A stretch of DNA of 64,000 nucleotides from assembly GCA_024228575.1 (NCBI GenBank), contig JAAETH010000109.1, positions 1-64,000 on the forward strand. The letters are read 5' to 3'. Below are positions 17,729-27,784 of this stretch, in pieces; positions within the stretch are counted from its first letter, which is position 1, and every line of letters begins with the position of its first letter. Made by a program: the position numbers and the translations under genes. The notes under the pieces were generated by a model. It saw nothing but the letters and a program-made list of their open reading frames with translations. It made no database searches and was not told the DNA's origin. Origin of the DNA: Actinomycetes bacterium. GTDB lineage: Bacteria; Actinomycetota; Acidimicrobiia; Acidimicrobiales; Poriferisodalaceae.

Positions 17729-18597
17729 GCCGCACGGAGCGAGCCGCGCTGGCCGATCGGGTGCGAAGGGGCAACCTGACGATCGCGCCAGGTGTGTTCG
17801 ACATGGTTTCGGCACGAATCGCCGACAGGGCCGGTTTCGATGCGCTCTACATGTCTGGTTATGGCATTTCGGCTTCGCACCTCGGCTTGCCCGACGCCGG
17901 AATGGCCACATATTCCGAGATGGTCGGCCGTGCGAGTGCGATCTGCAGCGGCACATCGACCGCCCTCATCGCCGACGCCGACACCGGCTTCGGTGGCCTG
18001 TTGAACGTCGATCGCACCGTCAAGGGGTATGAGGCCGCAGGCGTCTCGGCGATCCAGCTCGAGGATCAGGAGTTTCCAAAGAAGTGTGGTCATGCAGAGG
18101 GACGCACGGTTGTGCCGATGTCCGACATGGTGACCAAGATCGAGGTTGCCCTCGACGCCCGCACCGACGAGAACTTCTTGATCATCGCCCGCACCGACGC
18201 ACGGACAACCCTCGGCATCGACGAAGCCATCACCCGTGGAAACACCTATGCGGCGGCGGGAGCCGACGTCGTGTTCATCGAGTCACCCGAGAATCTCGAC
18301 GAATTCCGACGCATCGCCGAGACGGTCGAGGCACCGCTGATGGCGAATCTGGTCGAGGGCGGGTTCTCACCGATCATCAACCGCGAGCTGCTCGAAGAAC
18401 TGGGGTTTGCGATCGCGATTTCACCGGTGACAGCCCTGCTGTCGACCGCGGCTCTCCTCCAGTCGGTCTATCGACACCTGCACGAACACGGCACCAGCAA
18501 CGGCCTCGCCCACGACATCATGGCGATCGGCGAAATGCACAACCTGATGGGGTTCGACGATGTTTGGGAGTTCGACGAGAAATGGGGCGACCGCTGA
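17725..18597 (+). CDS. isocitrate lyase / PEP mutase family enzyme (methylisocitrate-lyase-like)
   Basis: A 290-aa TIM-barrel enzyme of the isocitrate lyase/PEP mutase superfamily. It shows the signature KKCGH (119-123) with the catalytic Cys121, the metal-binding region IADADTGFGG (82-91) and QLEDQEFPKK. The size matches 2-methylisocitrate lyase and oxaloacetate-decarboxylase-like members rather than full isocitrate lyases. It cleaves or decarboxylates a 2-hydroxy or 2-oxo dicarboxylate; the exact reaction is uncertain. The ATG lies inside the third, partial repeat and overlaps the stop of the second micro-ORF. It is probably cotranscribed with the SDR. Confidence 0.87.
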   Translation: MSRTERAALADRVRRGNLTIAPGVFDMVSARIADRAGFDALYMSGYGISASHLGLPDAGMATYSEMVGRASAICSGTSTALIADADTGFGGLLNVDRTVKGYEAAGVSAIQLEDQEFPKKCGHAEGRTVVPMSDMVTKIEVALDARTDENFLIIARTDARTTLGIDEAITRGNTYAAAGADVVFIESPENLDEFRRIAETVEAPLMANLVEGGFSPIINRELLEELGFAIAISPVTALLSTAALLQSVYRHLHEHGTSNGLAHDIMAIGEMHNLMGFDDVWEFDEKWGDR

Positions 18598-18709
18598 GAT
18601 CTGGCACGGCCATCGCAGCGTCGGTATCAGGTGTGTGCCCGTCACCAACCCGAGATACTGAGGGTGTCGGCGGGGTGAAAGCGAGCTGGCGAACGAGTCC
18701 GCTCGAGCG

Positions 18710-18931
18710 TCAGTGACCGCTGTCCTCGACGTGCACTTCGTCCTCGACATCGTGGCTGTCGCCATGATCATCATGGTGGCTATCGGCCGGTGTGTCGTGG
18801 TCTCCGTGGTCTGAGGCGCCAGCACCTTCCTGCTGGAAACCGATCATCGCCGACGCCGCTACGAACACCGCTGCGACCGCGACCCAGATCACCGCCTTTG
18901 GGTCTCTCTTCGTTTTCTTCTCTCGACGCAT
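18710..18931 (-). CDS. small membrane-anchored protein with His/Asp-rich tail
   Basis: A 73-aa protein of unknown function. A basic start (MRREKKTKRDPK) is followed by one hydrophobic segment (about residues 14-31, VIWVAVAAVFVAASAMIG). The tail of about 35 residues has eight His and many Asp/Glu, for example DSHHDDHGDSHD. The topology predicts an outward-facing, metal-chelating tail. The start is supported by AAGGAGA 5 nt before the ATG. No metal transporter lies next to it. The composition could bind Zn, Ni, Cu or Co; the role is not assigned. Confidence 0.7.
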   Translation of the reverse strand: MRREKKTKRDPKAVIWVAVAAVFVAASAMIGFQQEGAGASDHGDHDTPADSHHDDHGDSHDVEDEVHVEDSGH

Positions 18932-19039
18932 GGGGTTCTCCTTTGAGCAGCCGCTCGGGTCTACCGAACCTGTTTCGGCGTGTCCGGGGGGCAACTGGAG
19001 CAGAATCCTTCTGTGAGCGATATCCCAGGCTGGTGCAGG

Positions 19040-19498
19040 TCAGGCCGACCCTGCGAAACCGTTCTGCCGCCAGGCCTCGTACACGACGATCGACACGGCG
19101 TTGGCGAGGTTCAGGCTGCGGTTCGCCGGCATCATCGGGATCGAGACCTTGGTCGACTCGTCGAACGAGGTGAGCACGTCATCGGCCAGCCCGGTTGTCT
19201 CGTTGCCGAATACCAGTACGTCGTCCGTCGTGTACTCGATATCGGTGTATCGGGTCGAGCCGGATGACGTGAAAGCCATCCATCGACCTCTGAGCAACAA
19301 GCGGGCATTGTCGAGACATGTGTGTACCACCACATTGGTCATGTCGTGATAGTCGAGGCCCGCCCGCCGCAGGCGATACGCGTCCATCTCGAAACCGAGG
19401 GGTTCGACCAGGTGCAGATCGACACCCGTATTTGCACACAATCGGATGATGTTCCCTGTGTTCGGGGCGATGGATGGGGCGACAAGCACGACGTGCAC
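19040..19498 (-). CDS. trmL: tRNA (cytidine/uridine-34-2'-O)-methyltransferase TrmL
   Basis: A 152-aa SPOUT-class methyltransferase that 2'-O-methylates the wobble base of leucine tRNAs using SAM. The N-terminal motif APSIAPNTGNIIRLCANTG, the central VFGNETTGLADDV and the C-terminal PMMPANRSLNLANAVSIVVYE are the three knot-forming SAM-binding motifs of TrmL. The length is typical. It starts at GTG. It is divergent from the MFS exporter and stands alone as a housekeeping gene. Confidence 0.95.
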   Translation of the reverse strand: MHVVLVAPSIAPNTGNIIRLCANTGVDLHLVEPLGFEMDAYRLRRAGLDYHDMTNVVVHTCLDNARLLLRGRWMAFTSSGSTRYTDIEYTTDDVLVFGNETTGLADDVLTSFDESTKVSIPMMPANRSLNLANAVSIVVYEAWRQNGFAGSA

Positions 19499-19541
19499 CG
19501 TCCAAGTATCGCCGCGCGATGCGAGTCTCGGCGCAGGGACG

Positions 19542-20774
19542 ATGAGGCGCGGCGGCTACAGTCGCCCGGTGATCGAAGGCGACTCCCGCATAGGCCGGCG
19601 CGAATTCATTCCCATGATCGCCGCCATCATGGCGCTGACGGCGCTGTCCATCGACCTGATGCTGCCCGCCCTCGACGAGATGCGCGAGGCATTCGGGTTG
19701 GGCGACGCATCGCCGGAGATCACCCAGGTCATCACCGTGTTCTTCTTCGGGTTGGCGGTCGGTCAACTCCTCTGGGGACCTCTGAGCGACCGCTTCGGAC
19801 GCAAACCCGTTCTCGCCGCCAGCCTCTTCGTGTACGTGGTTGCCGCCATCGGGTCGGCGTTGGCGCCATCGTTGTGGCTTGTGCTGGTCGGTCGGTTCGT
19901 GTGGGCGCTTGGCGCCTCTGGATGTCGAACCATCGCCGTCGCCGTGGTTCGCGACGTGCTCGAAGGCGACGCCATGGCCAGGGCGATGTCGGTGATCATG
20001 GCCGTCTTCATGGTCGTTCCGATCTTCGCGCCTTCGCTCGGTTCAGCGATCATTGCATTCCTGCCGTGGCAGGCGACCTTTTGGGCATGCGCCCTGGGAG
20101 GCACCGCCGTTTGGTTGTGGACCACTCGCCTTCCAGAAACCCTCGCCCCTGAACACAGGCGGCCCCTCGAACTGACGACGTTGCTCGACGGGGCCAAGCG
20201 CGTCGCCACGACACCGATGACGGTCTACGCAACACTCGCCTCGTTGTTCCTTCAGGGTGTGATGACGGCGTGGCTGGCGACCAGCGAGCTGATCATCGGC
20301 GAGATCTTCGACCGCAGGAGTCAGTTCCCCTTCTTCTTCGGCGGTATCGCGCTGCTGTTCGCAGCCGGCGCATTGCTCAACGGCTGGGCAGTCACCAGGA
20401 TCGGCATGAGACGTGTGGTGCGACAGATCATCTTCGCCCCGGTGATCGGAGCGGCGGTTCTGGTTGCCATCAGCGCGAGCGCAGACGGCAAGCCGAACAT
20501 CTGGGTGTTCATGCCCGTGTTGGGCCTCGCCATGGGGACGTTCACGTTCCTGATGCCAAACCTGAACACGCTCAGCCTTGAGCCGATGGGCGACATGGCC
20601 GGCCTGGCATCGTCGCTGACCAGCGCCATACGCCTCGCAGGCGGCAGTTTCCTCGGTTGGATCGTGGCATCGACGATCGAGACCTCGGTGACACCGTTCG
20701 CCGTAGCCCTGCTGGTGCTGGCGTTGCTGACAGCCGCCGCTGCCCTTCCGGCGATCGCCCAACCGAGCGACTAA
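19542..20774 (+). CDS. MFS drug-efflux transporter, Bcr/CflA-like
   Basis: A protein of about 410 aa with 12 predicted membrane helices. It opens with FIPMIAAIMALTALSIDLMLPAL and carries the MFS loop motif GPLSDRFGRKPVL between helices 2 and 3. Helix 1 with SIDLMLPA and the GxxR pattern in VGRFVWALGASGCR resemble Bcr/CflA drug:proton antiporters. The start is uncertain: ATG 19542 or GTG 19569, neither with a strong ribosome site. The stop overlaps by 3 bp the stop of the convergent AhpD-like gene. The substrate is unknown. Confidence 0.88.
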   Translation: MRRGGYSRPVIEGDSRIGRREFIPMIAAIMALTALSIDLMLPALDEMREAFGLGDASPEITQVITVFFFGLAVGQLLWGPLSDRFGRKPVLAASLFVYVVAAIGSALAPSLWLVLVGRFVWALGASGCRTIAVAVVRDVLEGDAMARAMSVIMAVFMVVPIFAPSLGSAIIAFLPWQATFWACALGGTAVWLWTTRLPETLAPEHRRPLELTTLLDGAKRVATTPMTVYATLASLFLQGVMTAWLATSELIIGEIFDRRSQFPFFFGGIALLFAAGALLNGWAVTRIGMRRVVRQIIFAPVIGAAVLVAISASADGKPNIWVFMPVLGLAMGTFTFLMPNLNTLSLEPMGDMAGLASSLTSAIRLAGGSFLGWIVASTIETSVTPFAVALLVLALLTAAAALPAIAQPSD

Positions 20775-21340
20775 CGAGCCATCGAGTAGAACTCGTCGTT
20801 GGGTCGCATGGACGACAGGTTGGCCAGCCGGTTCGACATGCCGAAGAAGGCCGTGATGGCGCCGATGTCCCAGATTTCGTCGTCGGTGAAGCCGTTGTTG
20901 CGCATCGCCTGGAGGTCGTCGTCGCTGATCGATCCGGCATCGCCGCAGACGTGTAGCGCAAAATCGAGCATGTGACGTTCCCGCTCTGTCACGTCGGCCT
21001 TGAACGGATTGATCGCCACCTGATCGGCTATGTGTGGATTCTTGGCCCTGATGCGCAGGATGGCTCCGTGGGCGACGACGCAGTAGAGGCATTCATTGAC
21101 CGCGCTGGTGGCGACCACGATCATCTCGCGCTCGGCTTTCGAGAGGCCATCGGACTTGTCCATCAGAGCATCGTGAAGGGCGAAGAAGGCCCGGAATTCG
21201 GCGGGACGATGGGCCAGCGCCAGGAACACGTTCGGGATGAAACCCGACTTCTCCTGAACCTGTTCGATCATGGTCCTGATGTCGTCCGGCATCTCGTCGA
21301 GCGACGGGATCGGGAAACGAGAGATGGATCGTTCGGTCAT
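20771..21340 (-). CDS. AhpD / carboxymuconolactone-decarboxylase-family peroxidase-like protein
   Basis: A 189-aa all-helical protein of the alkylhydroperoxidase AhpD-like (peroxidase-related) family. The redox motif is NECLYCVVAHG, a CxxC with a downstream His, as in AhpD proton-relay sites. FIPNVFLALAHRPAEFRAF upstream is a typical segment of the group. Likely function is reduction of peroxides or peroxynitrite-type oxidants with a thiol partner (family knowledge). ATG 21340 is preferred; a GTG three codons upstream is possible. It stands alone, convergent with the MFS gene. Confidence 0.85.
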   Translation of the reverse strand: MTERSISRFPIPSLDEMPDDIRTMIEQVQEKSGFIPNVFLALAHRPAEFRAFFALHDALMDKSDGLSKAEREMIVVATSAVNECLYCVVAHGAILRIRAKNPHIADQVAINPFKADVTERERHMLDFALHVCGDAGSISDDDLQAMRNNGFTDDEIWDIGAITAFFGMSNRLANLSSMRPNDEFYSMAR

Positions 21341-21388
21341 GGCGCTCACGGTACTTCGCTCTGGGGTCGGACAATGCCACCGGCAGCT

Positions 21389-23314
21389 CTAGTTCACGAC
21401 GTGGGAGTTCGACCGACCCCCGGGCTCTGGGATTGGAAGCAGGAACTCGGATTGCACGAGCCACCGAACCTGTAGGGGTTCGAGAACGGTGAAGTCGTCT
21501 TCGTCGGGCGCCAGCACGTCGTGAAGGCTGTCGGGGCCGGCCCAGTCGGGCACGACCACCTCGACCGGTGTGTCACCCACGTTCAACAGACCAAAGAAGG
21601 TGCCGTACCTGGGATGGTATCGATGCCACGCAAACACGGCTTCGTCACCGACGTCGACCGGATGCGACGAAACCGAGCCGTGCAGGGCGAGGCAACGGCG
21701 GCGAGCATCGACCAGGCCGCTGAGACCAGACCACATCTGGCCTGCAGGAGTCGAGGCATCGTGGCGTTCGGCGACGAGATCCTCGTCGAACGATGGCCTG
21801 TGTGACCAGCGGCTGTCGCCGGCCAGGCTCGGATCGTCCAGGTATCCATGAGCGTCGCCCTGACACACCTCGTCGCCCATGTAGATGATCGGAACTCCGC
21901 CATATCCGAAGGCGAGGCCGTAGAGCGCGAGCATGCGTCGAACCCCCATCTCGATCATCGACGTGTCGCTCTCTTCCAACCCCGCAGCGACACCTGCGAG
22001 AGTCGAAGCCATTCCAGATGTTCGCTCGTCGCGGGCCTCGGGGTTCGAGCTGAAGGGAACTCCCCTGGCGAATGAGCCGTCGAAGTCGCCGCGAAAGTAT
22101 CGGGCCAGGAAGTCGCGATGCCCTTGCCCGGTCACCCCGACCGCAGCGGCATCGGAATCGTCGATCGCCCAGCCGATGTCGTCGTGGCACCGAACATAGG
22201 TGAACCAGGTCGCCGTGTCGGGTGGATCGGGAAGGCGCGAGAGGGCAATACGCGCGAGATCGCTACGCCGGGTCGCCAGCATCGACCAGCCCTGGACCAT
22301 CAGCTGGTTGTGATAGCCGAGTTCGCACTCGCGACGCTCCAGGTGGTGGCGCCCGAGGTAACCGACGAGGTCGTCAGGCCCGACGATGGCCTCGGCCAGA
22401 AGGATTGTCGCCGGCGCGCCGATGCCGACCACGGCGCGTAGAGCCTGCGCAACCAGGTGGGCTTCTGGCAGGTTCTGGCAGTTCGTACCCATTCGTTTCC
22501 ACGTGAAGGCGATGGCATCGAGGCGGAGGATGTCGACGCCGAGGTTCGCCAGATCGAGGGCTACTTCTGCCATCTCGAACATGACGTCGGGGTTCGCCCA
22601 ATTCAGATCCCACTGGAATTCGCGGAACGTCGTCCAGACCCACCGATCCAGACCATCGACCCATGTGAAGTTGCCCGGAGCCATCGTTGGAAACACTTCG
22701 GGCAACGCGAGTTCGTATCGGTCGGCGAGCGTCCGATCCTCGAAGGTGATGAACAGGTCGCGGTGATACTCCGAGCCTTCTCTTGCGGCGTTGGCCCACT
22801 CGTGGTCGTCGCTGGTGTGGTTCATTACGAAATCGGCACAAAGGCTCATGTCGTTGGTGCGCAGGTCGGCGACGAGTTCGTCGAGCGCCTCACGAGATCC
22901 AAGCCTGGGGTCGGGTCGACGGTAGTCACGCAGGGCGAAGCCGCCGTCGCTTTCGCCTTCGCGCGGTGTCAGCAGTGACAGGAGGTGCACGACGTCGACG
23001 CCGAGTTCGCCCAGGTATGGCAATCGCTTTCGAACGCCGTCGAGATCGCCGCCAAATCGATCTGCGTAGGCCATGTAGCCGATACGTGCCGGGTGCTGGT
23101 ACCAGTCGGGCCGAGACAGTCGCCGGTGATCGAGGTCGATCAGGGCATCGCTGCGTTTCTCGGCGCACCTTCGGGCCTTCTCGATGAGGATCTCCACGAT
23201 CTCGCTCGACCGATCGGGATACAGCCCCGCTGTTGCAGCTTCGAGATCGGGGCGCCAGTCGGCGATTCTGGCATCGACCTCGGGGCTCGAGGCTGACAGA
23301 TGTCCTTGCTTCAC
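21389..23314 (-). CDS. amylosucrase-like GH13 glucosyltransferase
   Basis: A 641-aa (alpha/beta)8 enzyme closely resembling amylosucrase, which builds alpha-1,4-glucan from sucrose or hydrolyses it. The catalytic residues are the nucleophile D266 (in [10 protein letters not shown]), the acid/base E308 (in ILLAEAIVG) and the stabilising D378 (in RCHDDIGW). The family-specific segments [18 protein letters not shown] and [16 protein letters not shown] are retained. The length equals the Neisseria enzyme. It starts at GTG overlapping the stop of the upstream oxoprolinase/hydantoinase gene. A sucrose hydrolase or trehalose-synthase-like specificity remains possible. Confidence 0.88.
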   Translation of the reverse strand: MKQGHLSASSPEVDARIADWRPDLEAATAGLYPDRSSEIVEILIEKARRCAEKRSDALIDLDHRRLSRPDWYQHPARIGYMAYADRFGGDLDGVRKRLPYLGELGVDVVHLLSLLTPREGESDGGFALRDYRRPDPRLGSREALDELVADLRTNDMSLCADFVMNHTSDDHEWANAAREGSEYHRDLFITFEDRTLADRYELALPEVFPTMAPGNFTWVDGLDRWVWTTFREFQWDLNWANPDVMFEMAEVALDLANLGVDILRLDAIAFTWKRMGTNCQNLPEAHLVAQALRAVVGIGAPATILLAEAIVGPDDLVGYLGRHHLERRECELGYHNQLMVQGWSMLATRRSDLARIALSRLPDPPDTATWFTYVRCHDDIGWAIDDSDAAAVGVTGQGHRDFLARYFRGDFDGSFARGVPFSSNPEARDERTSGMASTLAGVAAGLEESDTSMIEMGVRRMLALYGLAFGYGGVPIIYMGDEVCQGDAHGYLDDPSLAGDSRWSHRPSFDEDLVAERHDASTPAGQMWSGLSGLVDARRRCLALHGSVSSHPVDVGDEAVFAWHRYHPRYGTFFGLLNVGDTPVEVVVPDWAGPDSLHDVLAPDEDDFTVLEPLQVRWLVQSEFLLPIPEPGGRSNSHVVN

Positions 23315-26300
23315 GGCTGCTCGACGCTCCTGGCTGGGAACCCGAACCCACCCCCACCGGGGGTTTCGATCTCGAAACGATCGTCGACATCGACCTCCGT
23401 TTGGACGGTGGCACCATATTCGGTGACCGTTCCATCGGCTGCAATCTTGCGGTTCCTGCCAACTGCACCCGGTTCGGCGCCTGCGGCACCGTACGGAGCG
23501 ACACTTCGGTGTCCGGACAACACGTTGACCTCCATCGCCTCGAGGAAACGAACGCGCCGAACCACACCGTCGCCCCCGCGATGTGCGCCGGCACCGCCCG
23601 ATCCGCTACGAACGTGGAAGCTCTCGAGCAGCACTGGGTAACGCCATTCGAGAACCTCGGGGTCGGTCAGCCGGCTGTTGGTCATGTGGCTGTGCACCGC
23701 CGAGCAACCGTCGGCGTTGGCGGTTGCACCTGACCCACCGCAGATCGTCTCGTAGTACTGGTGTGTGTCGTTGCCCCAGATGAAGTTGTTCATCGTCCCC
23801 TGAGCAGCACCCATCACTCCGAGGGCTCCGTACAGGGTGTCGACGATCATCTGGCTGGTCTCGACATTGCCGGCGATCACGGCCGCCGGGTAGGTCGGAT
23901 TGATCATCGATTCGTCGGGCAACACGACGGTGATCGGCTTCATGCAGCCGGCGTTCAGCGGGATATCGTCGTCGACCAGCGTCCGAAACACGTACAGGAC
24001 CGCAGCGTGGGCGATGGCCGACGGTGCATTGAAGTTGCCGGGATGTGTGCCGCTCGTGCCTGTGAAGTCGACGATCGCCGATCGCTCGTCGTTGTCGACG
24101 GTGATGCTGACCTTCACCCGATGGCCGTCGTCCATCAGGTAGGTGAACTCGCAGTCCGACAATGCACCGATGACGCGCCGAACCGACTCTTCGGCGTTGT
24201 CCTTCACGTGTCCCATGTAGGCATGGACGACATCTAGCCCGAAGTGGTCGATGACTCGTCGAAGTTCCTCCGTGCCCTTCTCGCAGGCTGCCACCTGTGC
24301 TTCGAGGTCTGCGATGTTCTGGACCGGATTGCGGCACGGGTGCGGACCACCGGTCAGCAGGGCCTCTATCTCGTCGTGCTGGAAGCGGTCGTCGTGCACG
24401 AGCAACACGTTGTCGAGCAACACACCTTCCTCGTCGACGGTGGTCGAGTCGGCTGGTGCAGATCCCGGAACGGTGCCACCGACATCGGCATGATGACCCC
24501 TCGAAGCGACGAAGAAGATCGGCCGCGCCCCTGCCTCGGCACCGTCGTCGAAGACCGGCTTGATGACCGTGATGTCTGGCAGGTGGGTCCCCCCGTTGTA
24601 GGGGGCGTTCATGACGTAGACGTCGCCGGGCGCCATGTTCGGGTTGTTGCGGATGATCGATTTGATCGACTCGCTCATCGAACCCAGGTGGACGGGCATG
24701 TGAGGCGCGTTGGCTATCAGGTCGCCACCGGGGTCGAACACGGCGCAGCTGAAGTCGAGGCGCTCCTTGATGTTCACCGACGCTGCGGTGTTCTCGAGCA
24801 CAACTCCCATCTGCTCGGCGATGTTCATGAAGAGGTTGTTGAAGATCTCGAGCTGCACGGGATCGACCGATGTGCCGACCGCTACCCGATCGGGCAGGGC
24901 GACGACACGGTCGAGTACGAGGTCGCCAAGGTCGTTCACCGTCGCCTGCCAGCCCGGTTCGACGACCGTTGTGGCGGTGGCTTCCAAGATCACGGCCGGC
25001 CCTGTGACCTGGGTGCCAGCCGTCATCGAGGTGCGCTCGACAAACGGGGTGTCGGTGCGCTGTCCATCGAATACGACCGGGCGAGTGTGCTGCACCAGTT
25101 CGGTGTCGCCGGCAGCGGAGGCCGAAACCATGTCGACCCGATCGTGGTGACCCACACCTTCGACATGCATCGACTCGACGATCATCGCCTTGTCAGGGCT
25201 GATGAATCCGAACCGGGCCCGGTGGACTTGTTCAAATCCCTCGGCGATGTCGCCGGCCATGCCGGCCGAGACCTGGATCGAAGTGTCCGATCCGTGGTAC
25301 CGAACGGCCACCCGGCGGTGAAGGGTCGTGTGTTCACTGGGAACACCCTGTGCGCCGATCGCACCGGCGCAGTTGCTTTCGAGTTCGTGCCAGCGAGGCT
25401 CGAGCGAAGCGACCAGGTCGTCCGTCAGCTCGTCCTCGACCGCATGATCCTCGACCCGACGAACATCGGCGAGCCCGATGCCGAGAGCCGACAACACCCC
25501 GGCGTAGGGGTGGATGTGGACCCGGGTGATGCCCAGTCGGTCGGCGACCAGGCAGGCATGCTGGCCCCCTGCGCCTCCGAAACAGACGAGGGTGTAGCTG
25601 GTGACGTCGTGGCCCCGCTGGACCGAGATCTTCTTGATGGCATTCGCCATCGACTCGACGGCGATCGCGAGGAAACCCGCTGCGACCTGTTCCGGAGTCT
25701 GGTCGGTACCCGTCGCTTCGGCGATCTCGGTCGCAAGGTCGTTGAACCGCTCGGCGACCGCTTCGGAGTCGAGTTCGTCCTCGCCCTCCGGCCCGAACAC
25801 GGGTGGGAAGAACTCTGCTCGTAGCCGCCCGAGCAGGACGTTGCAGTCGGTGACCGCCAGCGGCCCACCATTTCGATACGACACAGGGCCGGGATCGGCT
25901 CCGGCGCTGTCGGGGCCCACCCGCATACGAGCGCCGTCGAAGTGCAGGATCGAACCGCCGCCGGCAGCGACCGTGTGGATGTCGATCATCGGCGCCCTGA
26001 CCCGCACGCCCGCAACCTCGGTTTCATAGGTGCGTTCGAGTTCGCCGCTGTGGTGGGATACATCGGTCGACGTGCCGCCCATGTCGAACCCGATGAGCTC
26101 GTGGAACCCGGCCGCCTCGGCGGTACGCACCATGCCCACCACTCCCCCTGCTGGGCCCGACAGGAGGGCATCCTTGCCCTGGAAACTGTGGGCGTCGGTC
26201 AGGCCACCGTTCGACTGCATGAACATCAGCCGGGGGCGTTCCGTGGCTTCGACGCCGTCGTCGGTCGATCGGAGTTGGGCGTCGACCTGGTTCACGTAGC

Positions 26301-26958
26301 GCCGCAACACCGGCGACAGATAGGCATCGACGACGGTTGTGTCACCTCGCGACACGAGCTTCATGAGGGGCGACACCTCGTGGCTGACCGAGACCTGGCC
26401 GAATCCGATCCTGCGTGCGATGGCACCTATTGCCGCCTCGTGCTCGACGTGGCGGTAGCCGTGCAGCAGGCATATGGCGACAGAGTCGAAACCGTCGGCC
26501 CGCGCCGTTTGGAGATCGGTGGTGACCCTGGCCTCGTCGAGCTCGACCAGGACCTCGCCGTCGGCCGTAACCCGCTCGTCGGCCTCGATGACCCTGGTGT
26601 ACAGCATCTCGGGCAGGACGATGTCGAGGGCGAAGATGTCGGGCCTGGCCTGGTAGCCGATGCGCAACGCATCCGCGAATCCGCGGGTGGTCACCAGCAC
26701 CGTCGGCTCGCCCTGGCGTTCGAGCAGGGCATTCGTGGCGACGGTGGTGCCCATCTTCACCGAATCGATGATGTCGGTGGGCAGCGGTTCACCCTGGGCG
26801 ACTTCGAGAAGGTCTCGGATGCCCTGGATCGCTGCATCCGGGTAGCGACGAGGGTTCTCCGACAACAACTTGTGGGTGACGGTCGAACCGTTCGGTCGGC
26901 GCCCGACCACGTCGGTGAACGTACCCCCTCGGTCTATCCAGAACTGCCAACCAGCCAT
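23311..26958 (-). CDS. fused hydantoinase A/B, 5-oxoprolinase-type ATPase
   Basis: A 1,215-aa fusion of HyuA- and HyuB-type domains, the layout of 5-oxoprolinase, which opens cyclic amides (5-oxoproline, hydantoins) with ATP. The start [15 protein letters not shown] and the phosphate-binding [11 protein letters not shown] belong to the HyuA half. The HyuB half includes [21 protein letters not shown] and ends in the glycine-rich tail [11 protein letters not shown] 26958 is chosen because family members begin only a few residues before the DRGGTFTD motif; longer readings add unrelated sequence. Its stop overlaps the amylosucrase start. The substrate may be 5-oxoproline or a related lactam. Confidence 0.88.
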   Translation of the reverse strand: MAGWQFWIDRGGTFTDVVGRRPNGSTVTHKLLSENPRRYPDAAIQGIRDLLEVAQGEPLPTDIIDSVKMGTTVATNALLERQGEPTVLVTTRGFADALRIGYQARPDIFALDIVLPEMLYTRVIEADERVTADGEVLVELDEARVTTDLQTARADGFDSVAICLLHGYRHVEHEAAIGAIARRIGFGQVSVSHEVSPLMKLVSRGDTTVVDAYLSPVLRRYVNQVDAQLRSTDDGVEATERPRLMFMQSNGGLTDAHSFQGKDALLSGPAGGVVGMVRTAEAAGFHELIGFDMGGTSTDVSHHSGELERTYETEVAGVRVRAPMIDIHTVAAGGGSILHFDGARMRVGPDSAGADPGPVSYRNGGPLAVTDCNVLLGRLRAEFFPPVFGPEGEDELDSEAVAERFNDLATEIAEATGTDQTPEQVAAGFLAIAVESMANAIKKISVQRGHDVTSYTLVCFGGAGGQHACLVADRLGITRVHIHPYAGVLSALGIGLADVRRVEDHAVEDELTDDLVASLEPRWHELESNCAGAIGAQGVPSEHTTLHRRVAVRYHGSDTSIQVSAGMAGDIAEGFEQVHRARFGFISPDKAMIVESMHVEGVGHHDRVDMVSASAAGDTELVQHTRPVVFDGQRTDTPFVERTSMTAGTQVTGPAVILEATATTVVEPGWQATVNDLGDLVLDRVVALPDRVAVGTSVDPVQLEIFNNLFMNIAEQMGVVLENTAASVNIKERLDFSCAVFDPGGDLIANAPHMPVHLGSMSESIKSIIRNNPNMAPGDVYVMNAPYNGGTHLPDITVIKPVFDDGAEAGARPIFFVASRGHHADVGGTVPGSAPADSTTVDEEGVLLDNVLLVHDDRFQHDEIEALLTGGPHPCRNPVQNIADLEAQVAACEKGTEELRRVIDHFGLDVVHAYMGHVKDNAEESVRRVIGALSDCEFTYLMDDGHRVKVSITVDNDERSAIVDFTGTSGTHPGNFNAPSAIAHAAVLYVFRTLVDDDIPLNAGCMKPITVVLPDESMINPTYPAAVIAGNVETSQMIVDTLYGALGVMGAAQGTMNNFIWGNDTHQYYETICGGSGATANADGCSAVHSHMTNSRLTDPEVLEWRYPVLLESFHVRSGSGGAGAHRGGDGVVRRVRFLEAMEVNVLSGHRSVAPYGAAGAEPGAVGRNRKIAADGTVTEYGATVQTEVDVDDRFEIETPGGGGFGFPARSVEQP

Positions 26959-27121
26959 CGGTACATCATGTCGCACCAGAACCACTTTCCCGACCACCAA
27001 CCTGTCTCCATCGTCGGTCGCCCCAGCAGCCACGATCACGCCCAGATCGGGGTTGAGTGGGCTGGGTTCCTTGGCGCGGATTGGGCGGATGAGTCCCGGG
27101 TCTGGTTTCATCGTGCCCGCA

Positions 27122-27784
27122 ATGGAAATCGACATGTTCAAGACCGACTCGATCCTGCCTCCGCCGCCCCCGGGCGCTCGGCCGATACTCCACGACCGCG
27201 AGTATCGGATCAGGGCCTATCACATCGCCTCCGACCGCCTCCTGATCCAGGGTGCTATTCGCGACCAGAAACCACCAGGGTTATACCTGCGCGGCGATCC
27301 CGACCCGATGACCATCCACCATATGCAGCTGTCGATCGAGGTCGGGTTCCCGTCCCTCGAGATCGTCGGAGTCAACACCGACTTCGAGACCCATCCACAC
27401 GGCGACTGTCCCGGCATCACGACGCACTACCAGAACCTCATCGGGCTATCGATAGCGCGAGGCTTCACCCACAAGGTCCGCGAGCTGTTCGGCGGGCCGA
27501 GGGGATGCACACACGTCACCGCCCTGCTCCAGGCCATGGCCCCCGTGGCCATGCAGTGTTTCTGGTCGATGCGCCAGGCCGAAGCCCATCTGAACGACGA
27601 ACCCGACCCGATGCTCGAGAGCCGCGACGACAACGACTCGTGGAAACGCATCATGAACACCTGCCACGTATGGGACGAGAACGGTCCCCACGTCGCCCAC
27701 AAGATCGCCGGAGAACCAGAGCCTCCACCGCTTTGGATCCAAGAGCGCGCCAAGGACCTAGGAATCATCGAGGAGATCCAGTGA
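27122..27784 (+). CDS. DUF2889-family protein
   Basis: A 220-aa protein resembling the uncharacterised DUF2889 family. Recognisable stretches are [21 protein letters not shown] near the start, [10 protein letters not shown], and [22 protein letters not shown], which carries the Cys-Thr-His common to the group. No membrane segment or signal peptide is seen. Its stop overlaps the GTG of the bifunctional beta-oxidation gene (GTGA), indicating a linked role in acyl-CoA metabolism, perhaps hydrolytic (inference). An ATG 12 nt downstream is an alternative start. Confidence 0.75.
   Translation: MEIDMFKTDSILPPPPPGARPILHDREYRIRAYHIASDRLLIQGAIRDQKPPGLYLRGDPDPMTIHHMQLSIEVGFPSLEIVGVNTDFETHPHGDCPGITTHYQNLIGLSIARGFTHKVRELFGGPRGCTHVTALLQAMAPVAMQCFWSMRQAEAHLNDEPDPMLESRDDNDSWKRIMNTCHVWDENGPHVAHKIAGEPEPPPLWIQERAKDLGIIEEIQ

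Larger units (their letters stand above)
17618..17739 (+). repeat. 53-bp tandem duplication (2 full copies + 16 bp)
   Basis: Two identical 53-bp units occupy 17618-17670 and 17671-17723. The first 16 bp of a third copy (17724-17739) run into the isocitrate-lyase-family gene. Each unit begins GATGAGCCGCACGGAG and contains a GGCCC-GAA-GGGCC hairpin (17636-17648 and 17689-17701). Because 53 is one less than a multiple of three, each unit carries a frame that closes with a TGA overlapping the next unit's ATG. Confidence 0.95.

Noticed and set aside
17618-17739. CRISPR-like or IS-end repeat
   Set aside because: Units are directly adjacent without spacers, and there is no cas gene, transposase or terminal inverted repeat.
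24244-25824. 526-aa plus-strand frame inside the oxoprolinase/hydantoinase gene
   Set aside because: Antisense shadow of a well-conserved enzyme.
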